Source: Bradyrhizobiaceae bacterium
GTDB lineage: Bacteria; Pseudomonadota; Alphaproteobacteria; Rhizobiales; Xanthobacteraceae
Direction: 5' to 3'
DNA length: 64,000 nt
NCBI GenBank assembly: GCA_003963145.1
Contig: RXJJ01000010.1
Span: 29,558-93,557 of the forward strand
Numbering within the stretch: position 1 is the stretch's first letter; every line of letters begins with the position of its first letter. Positions 58,787 through 64,000 of this stretch are shown here, piece by piece. The translations under genes were made by a program, and so were the position numbers. Below the pieces are notes generated by a model. The model ran no database searches and had not been told where the DNA came from. It saw nothing but the letters and a program-made list of their open reading frames with translations.

Positions 58787-60373
58787 TCAGCCCTTGTTGA
58801 CGGGCACCGCGACGAAGCGTGACGAGTCGCCGCTACGCACCCGCATCAGGACGCTGTTCTTGTTGTCGGCCTTCGCGGCGGTGATCGCGTCGCGAATCTC
58901 GGCGGGCGTGCCCACCAGCTTGCCGGCAACCTCGAGGATCACATCACCCTCCTTGAAGCCGCGATCGGCAGACGCGCCCTTCGGATCGACGTCGGTCACG
59001 ACCACGCCTTCCTTGCCGGCACCGGCAACCGATTTGGCGGGCGCGACGGTGAGACCGAGGTTGGGCAAGTCGGCGCCTTTGCTCAGCTTGCCGTTGTCAT
59101 CGTCCGAGCGCAGGTCGGCCTTCGCGGTCTTGGCATCCGGCAATTCGCCGAGCGTCAGGCTGAAATTCTTGTCCTGACCCTTCCGGAAAATCGCGAGCTT
59201 CACCGTCGCGCCTGGCGCCATGCCGCCGATGGTGCGGGCGAGCTCGCGCGCATCCTTGACCGGCTGGCCGTTGACGGCGGTGATGACGTCACCGGATTCG
59301 ACCCCGGCCTTCGCCGCCGGGCCGTTCGACTGCGGTTCGGCGACCAGCGCGCCTTCGCTCTTCTTCAGACCGAGGCTGTCGGCAATCTCCGGCGTCACCT
59401 GCTGGATCTGAACGCCGATCCAGCCGCGGCTGACCGTGCCCTTGTCCTTGAGCTGCGCGACGACGGTTTTCACAGTCGAGGCCGGGATCGAGAATGCGAT
59501 GCCGACACTGCCGCCCGACGGCGAGTAGATGGCAGTGTTGACGCCCATCACCTCACCCTGCGTGTCGAATGCCGGACCGCCGGAGTTACCCTTGTTCACG
59601 GGCGCGTCGATCTGAATGAAGTCGTCATACGGACCGTTGCCGATGTCGCGGCCACGCGCCGAGACGATGCCCGCCGTCACCGTGCCGCCGAGGCCGAACG
59701 GATTGCCGACCGCCAGCACCCAGTCGCCGATGCGCGGCTGGCCGTCGGACAGCTTGGCGAACGGGAAGTCCGTGCGGCCCTCGACCTTGATCAGCGCGAC
59801 GTCGGTGCGCGGATCGGTGCCGATGACCTTCGCGCTGTAAGTCTTGCCGTCGTCGGTGGTCACTTCAACGGTGTCGGCGCCGTCAACAACGTGGTTGTTG
59901 GTCACGGCATAGCCGTCAGCCGAAATGAAGAAGCCCGAACCCTGGCCGGTCACGACGCTGCCACGGCCGCCGCGCGGACCGCGGTTACCCGGGAAGCCAT
60001 CCGGACCGCCGAAGCGGCGGAAGAAGCGCTCCATCGGCGAGCCGGGCGGGAACGGATTGTCCATTTCCGTATCGCTGGAATTCTGCTTTTCGGTCATCTT
60101 GACGCGAACCGAAATCACCGACGGCTTCACGCGCTCGACGATGTCCGCAAAGCCGGCAGGCTGCTGGGCCTGACGCAGGTCCTTGCTGACCTGCGCGTGC
60201 GCGGCGGTGGTGAAAACGTTGAGGTCGCCCTGCTGCGCGCCAAAGCCATAGACGGCGACGCCAAGGCCGGCGACGACCGACGCCATCAGCGCGAATTTAC
60301 GTGCCGAAAACAGCGAACGGCGCGGAGCGACGTAAGAAGGAAAACGGGAAAAGTCGGTGTTCGGGTCGGACAT
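58787..60373 (-). CDS. degP: Periplasmic serine protease HtrA/DegP (Do family)
   Basis: Quality-control protease/chaperone. 528 residues from ATG 60373; the track start at 60436 is upstream. A membrane signal (FALMASVVAGLGVAVYGF) ending near AHAQ is followed by a Gly/Pro-rich loop and the trypsin-like domain with the His (VTNNHVVDGAD), Asp (RTDVALIKVE) and Ser (KGNSGGPAFD) triad. Two PDZ domains follow (SRGWIGVQIQQV..., and GVVVTDVDPKGASADRGFKEGD). Follows the cytochrome maturation genes and precedes a two-component pair, a conserved order in Rhizobiales. Confidence 0.95.
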   Translation of the reverse strand: MSDPNTDFSRFPSYVAPRRSLFSARKFALMASVVAGLGVAVYGFGAQQGDLNVFTTAAHAQVSKDLRQAQQPAGFADIVERVKPSVISVRVKMTEKQNSSDTEMDNPFPPGSPMERFFRRFGGPDGFPGNRGPRGGRGSVVTGQGSGFFISADGYAVTNNHVVDGADTVEVTTDDGKTYSAKVIGTDPRTDVALIKVEGRTDFPFAKLSDGQPRIGDWVLAVGNPFGLGGTVTAGIVSARGRDIGNGPYDDFIQIDAPVNKGNSGGPAFDTQGEVMGVNTAIYSPSGGSVGIAFSIPASTVKTVVAQLKDKGTVSRGWIGVQIQQVTPEIADSLGLKKSEGALVAEPQSNGPAAKAGVESGDVITAVNGQPVKDARELARTIGGMAPGATVKLAIFRKGQDKNFSLTLGELPDAKTAKADLRSDDDNGKLSKGADLPNLGLTVAPAKSVAGAGKEGVVVTDVDPKGASADRGFKEGDVILEVAGKLVGTPAEIRDAITAAKADNKNSVLMRVRSGDSSRFVAVPVNKG

Positions 60374-60516
60374 GAAAATCTCCAGGCGGGGACTGACGAA
60401 TCTCGCGATGCGAATCTCGTGGTGCCACTGCGGCACCTGATGACCTGAAGATGGAGAGCGCGGCCTTACCGCGCGCTGACAGGGGAATTAATGTTTTGTA
60501 ATAAAGGCAGATATTG

Positions 60517-61059
60517 TCAGATTGACTTGTCCGCTGGCGGCTCGGCCGCAATCAGCTTTTCGAGCCGCGCCTCCTCCTCGGGGGAAAGCCGGAGCAGGGT
60601 TTCATCCCCCGCGTTGCGGGCTCTGCGCCGATAATAGAGCCACAGGCCAAGGCCGCCGCCGAACAGCACAACGGGCGTCAACAGCCATAGCGGCAGCGTG
60701 TATCCCTCGACACGCGGCTTGAGCAGGACGAATTCGCCATAGCGCGCCACCAGAAAATCGATGACCTGCTGATCGCTGTAGCCCGCCGCGATCCGCTCCC
60801 GCACCAGCAGCCGCAGGTCGCGCGCCAGCGGCGCATCCGAATCGTCGATCGACTGGTTCTGGCAGACCATGCAGCGCAATTGCTGCGACAGAGCGCGGGC
60901 ACGGTGCTCCTGCGCCGGGTTGGACATGATCTCGTCGGGCTGCACCGCGCGGGCGGACGAAACAAATATCGTCATTGCGAGGAGCATCGCGACGAAGCAA
61001 TCCAGCAAGCACCGGACTATCCATGGATTGCTTCGCTTCGCTCGCAACGACGGTTTCAT
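60517..61059 (-). CDS. ccmH: Cytochrome c maturation protein CcmH/CycL
   Basis: Membrane-anchored thioredoxin-like factor that reduces apocytochrome c for haem attachment in the periplasm. About 180 residues from ATG 61059, 4 bases after the ccmF stop. The redox motif is LRCMVCQNQSI; the three-helix domain runs through LVRERIAAGYSDQQVIDFLVARYGEFVLLKP, and a C-terminal helix is LWLLTPVVLFGGGLGLWLYYR. Oddity: the N-terminal signal peptide (SLRAKRSNPWIV, LLDCFVAMLLAMT) is encoded by a REP palindrome. The track start at 61155 lies inside ccmF. Confidence 0.92.
   Translation of the reverse strand: MKPSLRAKRSNPWIVRCLLDCFVAMLLAMTIFVSSARAVQPDEIMSNPAQEHRARALSQQLRCMVCQNQSIDDSDAPLARDLRLLVRERIAAGYSDQQVIDFLVARYGEFVLLKPRVEGYTLPLWLLTPVVLFGGGLGLWLYYRRRARNAGDETLLRLSPEEEARLEKLIAAEPPADKSI
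60971..61053. repeat. REP palindrome within the ccmH signal-peptide region
   Basis: GTCATTGCGAGGAGCatcGCGACGAAGCAATCCA on the left and TGGATTGCTTCGCTTCGCTCGCAACGAC on the right form imperfect inverted arms around a 19-base centre. This is the well-known type of dispersed palindrome in Bradyrhizobium relatives. It begins 6 bases after the ccmH start and stays in frame. Confidence 0.88.
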
Positions 61060-61063
61060 CCCC

Positions 61064-63046
61064 CTACTCCGCCGGCTGCAGCATGCGGGCGGTCTTTGCG
61101 GGCTTCGGCGCCCCGACGCGCAACCTGCGATCGGACAGAGAGAGCAAACCGCCAAACGCCATCATCACCGGGCCGAACCAGATCAGCAGCACGAGCGGCT
61201 TGTAATAGACGCGCACGGCGATCGCGCCGTCCGCATTGCTTTCGCCGAGCGAGATATAGACCTGGCTTGCGCCGCGCGTGAGAAGCGCAGCCTCGGTGGT
61301 CGAAGACCCGCGAGCCGGGAAATTGCGTTTCGAGGGCGTCATCGTGCCGACGACTGACCCATCGCGGGACACGGTGAAGCGCGCGACCTGTTCGCGATAG
61401 TTCGGGCCCTGCTGCTGGGAAATGCCGTCGAGCCGCGCGGAATAGGCCCCGACCTGCGCGATATCGCCGGGGCGCATGGTCGCGATCTTCTCGGCGTTCC
61501 ATGTCGATTCGCAAACAATCCCGATCAGCGCGATGCCAAGCCCGGCATGGGCGAACATCGCTCCCCAGCTCGCGCGCGGCAAACCCTTGGCGCGGGCCCA
61601 CGACGTCGCCGGCGGCGCACCAAAGAGATTGATACGCTGGACGATATCGGTCAGCGCGCCGAGAATGACGAAAATCGCGACGCCGATCATCAGCGGCGCC
61701 AGTGCGCTGCCACCGCGCATCCACGCCCAGACGATGGCGAACGAGACCAGCGAAACGATGCCTGCCGCCGTCAGGCGCTGCGAAGCGGCCAGAAGATCGC
61801 CGCGCTTCCACGCCAGCAGGGGGCCGAACGGCACCGCCAGCAGCAGCGGCAGAAACAAAGGCGCGAAGGTGAGATTGAAGAACGGTGCACCGACCGAAAT
61901 CTTGTCGCCGGTCAGAATTTCCAGCGCCAGCGGATAGAGCGTGCCGACCAGCACCGTAGCGCAGGCCGTAGTGAGAAACAGATTGTTCAGCACCAGCGCG
62001 CCTTCGCGCGAGATCGGCGCGAACAGCCCGCCCTGTTTCAGCGTGCCCGCCCGCCATGCATAAAGAGACAGGCCGCCGCCGATGAACACGCAAAGAATGA
62101 GCAGGATGAAGACGCCGCGCGTCGGATCGGTCGCAAAGGCGTGAACCGAGGTGAGAACGCCCGAACGCACCAGAAACGTGCCGAGCAGCGACAGGGAGAA
62201 CGTGAGGATCGCAAGAAGAATGGTCCACACTTTCAGCGCATCGCGCTTTTCCATCACCAGCGCGGAATGCAACAGCGCGGTGCCGGCGAGCCATGGCATC
62301 AGGGAAGCGTTCTCGACGGGATCCCAGAACCACCAGCCGCCCCAGCCAAGTTCGTAATAGGCCCAGTACGATCCCATCGCGATGCCGAGCGTCAGGAATA
62401 TCCACGCCATCAGCGTCCACGGCCGCACCCACCGCGCCCATGCGGCGTCGATGCGGCCTTCGATCAGCGCGGCAATCGCAAACGCAAAGGAAATCGAAAA
62501 GCCGACATAACCGAGATAGAGCATCGGCGGATGCACCGCGAGGCCGATGTCCTGCAATACAGGATTAAGGTCGCGCCCCTCGATCGGCGGATTAGCAATC
62601 CGCAGGAACGGATTCGAGGTCAGGAGAATAAAAAGATAGAACGCGGCCGCGATCCACGCCTGCACTGCAAGAACATGCGCTTTCAGCGACAGCGGCAGAT
62701 TGCTGCCGAAGGCCGCGACCAGCGCGCCGAACAGGCCGAGGATCATCACCCACAATAGCATCGAGCCTTCGTGGTTCCCCCACACGCCGGTGATCTTGTA
62801 GATCAGCGGCTTGAGGGAATGCGAATTCTCGTAAACGTTCACGACCGAAAAATCGGATGTGACGTGCAGCGTCACCAGCGCCGCGAACGACCCCGCGACA
62901 AAAACGAACTGCGCCAATGCCGTCGTGCGCGCGACATTCATCAGGGCGGCATCCTGCACGCGCGCGCCGATGATGGGAACGAACGACTGGATCAGCGCCA
63001 GAGCCAGCGCCAGCACAAGCGCATAATGTCCCGCTTCCGCGATCAT
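61064..63046 (-). CDS. ccmF: Cytochrome c haem lyase subunit CcmF/CycK
   Basis: Transfers haem to apocytochrome c with CcmH. 660 residues and about 15 hydrophobic helices. Signatures: the haem-handling tryptophan-rich [34 protein letters not shown], and [19 protein letters not shown]. Full length. Its start overlaps ccmE (ATGA), and it ends 4 bases before the ccmH ATG. Confidence 0.97.
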   Translation of the reverse strand: MIAEAGHYALVLALALALIQSFVPIIGARVQDAALMNVARTTALAQFVFVAGSFAALVTLHVTSDFSVVNVYENSHSLKPLIYKITGVWGNHEGSMLLWVMILGLFGALVAAFGSNLPLSLKAHVLAVQAWIAAAFYLFILLTSNPFLRIANPPIEGRDLNPVLQDIGLAVHPPMLYLGYVGFSISFAFAIAALIEGRIDAAWARWVRPWTLMAWIFLTLGIAMGSYWAYYELGWGGWWFWDPVENASLMPWLAGTALLHSALVMEKRDALKVWTILLAILTFSLSLLGTFLVRSGVLTSVHAFATDPTRGVFILLILCVFIGGGLSLYAWRAGTLKQGGLFAPISREGALVLNNLFLTTACATVLVGTLYPLALEILTGDKISVGAPFFNLTFAPLFLPLLLAVPFGPLLAWKRGDLLAASQRLTAAGIVSLVSFAIVWAWMRGGSALAPLMIGVAIFVILGALTDIVQRINLFGAPPATSWARAKGLPRASWGAMFAHAGLGIALIGIVCESTWNAEKIATMRPGDIAQVGAYSARLDGISQQQGPNYREQVARFTVSRDGSVVGTMTPSKRNFPARGSSTTEAALLTRGASQVYISLGESNADGAIAVRVYYKPLVLLIWFGPVMMAFGGLLSLSDRRLRVGAPKPAKTARMLQPAE

Positions 63047-63540
63047 TGGGTCGTCCGCGCGCCGGAGGACGTTTTCATGTCGCCGGCGCTCGACTGCCTG
63101 CCGTAATCGTCCTTCCAGTGGCCTTCCTTTTTCAATTCATCCGCCACGGCCTTGGGCATGTAGGTCTCGTCATGCTTGGCGAGCACGGTATCGGCACGAA
63201 ATACGCCGTTGGCGTCGAGCGCGCCTTCCGAAATCACGCCCTGCCCTTCGCGGAACAGGTCGGGCAAGATGCCCTGATACGTCACCGGCACACGCGCGCT
63301 GCCGTCCGTCACCTCGAAGCGCACCTGCAGCTGGTCGCCGCGCACCAGCGACCCCTTCTCGACCAGTCCGCCGAGACGGAAGCGCTGGCCCGGCACGATA
63401 TGCTGTTCGGCGATCTTTCCGGGGGTTGCAAAAAACGTGATCGAGCTGCGCATCGCATTCAGCACAAGGCCGACGGCTAGCGCCAGCACCGCCAGCGCGC
63501 CTCCGATCATGGTCAATCGCCGCTGCTTGCGCGTCATCAA
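63043..63540 (-). CDS. ccmE: Haem chaperone CcmE/CycJ
   Basis: Binds haem covalently in the periplasm and passes it to CcmF. 165 residues: N-terminal helix ([20 protein letters not shown]), then a beta-barrel ([37 protein letters not shown]) and the haem-binding His in [10 protein letters not shown]. Linked to ccmI and ccmF by 4-base overlaps on both sides. Confidence 0.97.
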   Translation of the reverse strand: MMTRKQRRLTMIGGALAVLALAVGLVLNAMRSSITFFATPGKIAEQHIVPGQRFRLGGLVEKGSLVRGDQLQVRFEVTDGSARVPVTYQGILPDLFREGQGVISEGALDANGVFRADTVLAKHDETYMPKAVADELKKEGHWKDDYGRQSSAGDMKTSSGARTTQ

Positions 63541-64000
63541 GAATTATCCAGTCCAAGGCCTTTCAGGCCGTCATTCAACTGTTTCAGCCGTTCGGGATCT
63601 TTCGCCACGGCCTGCCGCGCCTCGGCGAGCGCGGCCTTCGCCTTGCCGGTATCGCCGAGCACCATATAGGCCCGCACCAGCCGCAGCCAACCCTCGACGT
63701 CATCGCCATCAGTTTTCAGCCGCATTGCGAGACGATCGACCATGCCGCGGATCATGGTGGCGCGGTCATCGGCGGCCATGCCGTTTGCGCTCGCGATGGC
63801 CTCATCGGACAGCTGCGGCGCGCCAACGCCTCCAACACGCGCCAGCGCCGCCTGCACCAGCGGTTTCCATGGCGCGTCCTGTGGCGCTGACGTCAACATC
63901 GCGCGCCAGATATCGCCAGCCTCCTTGAGGCGGCCATCCTGCTCGGCGGCCAGCGCCGTGAAGTAACGTCCCTTGATGTCCTGCGCGTCGAGCGCCAGCG
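63537..64000 (-). CDS. ccmI: Cytochrome c maturation protein CcmI/CycH, 5' part cut by window edge
   Basis: Holds apocytochrome c for the haem lyase. The reverse strand is open from the stop at 63537 to the window edge, so only the C-terminal 153 codons are present; the track ORF from 63899 is an internal methionine of the same frame. Visible is tetratricopeptide-like sequence: [24 protein letters not shown] and [25 protein letters not shown]. The stop overlaps the ccmE ATG. The N-terminal membrane part lies outside the window. Confidence 0.93.
   Translation of the reverse strand, partial: LALDAQDIKGRYFTALAAEQDGRLKEAGDIWRAMLTSAPQDAPWKPLVQAALARVGGVGAPQLSDEAIASANGMAADDRATMIRGMVDRLAMRLKTDGDDVEGWLRLVRAYMVLGDTGKAKAALAEARQAVAKDPERLKQLNDGLKGLGLDNS

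Noticed and set aside
61056-62441. 461-residue minus-strand ORF overlapping ccmF
   Set aside because: It is a different frame of the same strand as ccmF, Arg/Gly-rich, with none of the CcmF signatures.

Overview
The window is GC-rich, densely packed chromosomal DNA from an alphaproteobacterium. The closest fit is the Bradyrhizobium/Rhodopseudomonas/Afipia-Oligotropha group (Nitrobacteraceae). The grounds are the gene content and order (cycHJKL - htrA - response regulator - kinase - glnE; cysS - GNAT - cimA; DUF2865; PleC/DivJ-type kinases), a TTAA-N7-TTAA CtrA-type box, and a REP palindrome of the kind common in Bradyrhizobium relatives. The genus is an inference. I saw no rRNA, tRNA, CRISPR array, phage or insertion sequence.

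Layout. (1) 1-15.4 kb is housekeeping: cimA (cut by the left edge), a GNAT acetyltransferase and cysS with 4-base start/stop overlaps; two secreted hypotheticals; gltX and nadE; class II DAHP synthase; a secreted beta-propeller; gor, a DUF2059 protein and rpiA; divergent gph; a small lipoprotein. (2) 15.5-28.8 kb: moaA; a TRAP transporter (DctQ, DctM) facing two tandem TakP-like binding proteins; an Mrp/ApbC Fe-S ATPase; MgtC; a membrane histidine kinase; a retropepsin-like protease; dusA; a GH13 alpha-glucosidase. (3) 28.9-50.9 kb is an oxalate/glyoxylate island. (4) 51.1-64 kb: a PAS histidine kinase, glnE with a two-component pair, HtrA/DegP, and the cytochrome c maturation genes ccmH-F-E-I (ccmI cut by the right edge).

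The island reads as a nearly complete pathway. An OxlT-like antiporter imports oxalate. Frc, possibly primed by one of three nucleotide-forming acyl-CoA ligases (a fused ADP-forming ligase, a SucCD pair and a divergent SucCD-like pair), makes oxalyl-CoA. Oxc decarboxylates it to formyl-CoA, and Frc recycles the CoA and releases formate. A PanE-family reductase in the gcl operon is a candidate oxalyl-CoA reductase giving glyoxylate. Gcl, GlxR and Hyi would then convert glyoxylate through tartronate semialdehyde to glycerate, and pyruvate kinase lies in the same run. Glycerate kinase is not in the window. Two regulators sit inside: a GntR/FCD protein and an AllR-like IclR protein.

The best new signal is a shared palindrome, TGGYAT-N5-ATRCCA. 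It occurs twice between oxc and the antiporter gene, once just before the GntR gene, and once between the divergent ligase pair and a quinone oxidoreductase gene, which suggests one regulon. Other points of note are a REP palindrome that encodes most of the CcmH signal peptide, a low-GC tract inside cysS, and a long 3' overlap between a kinase gene and glnE.
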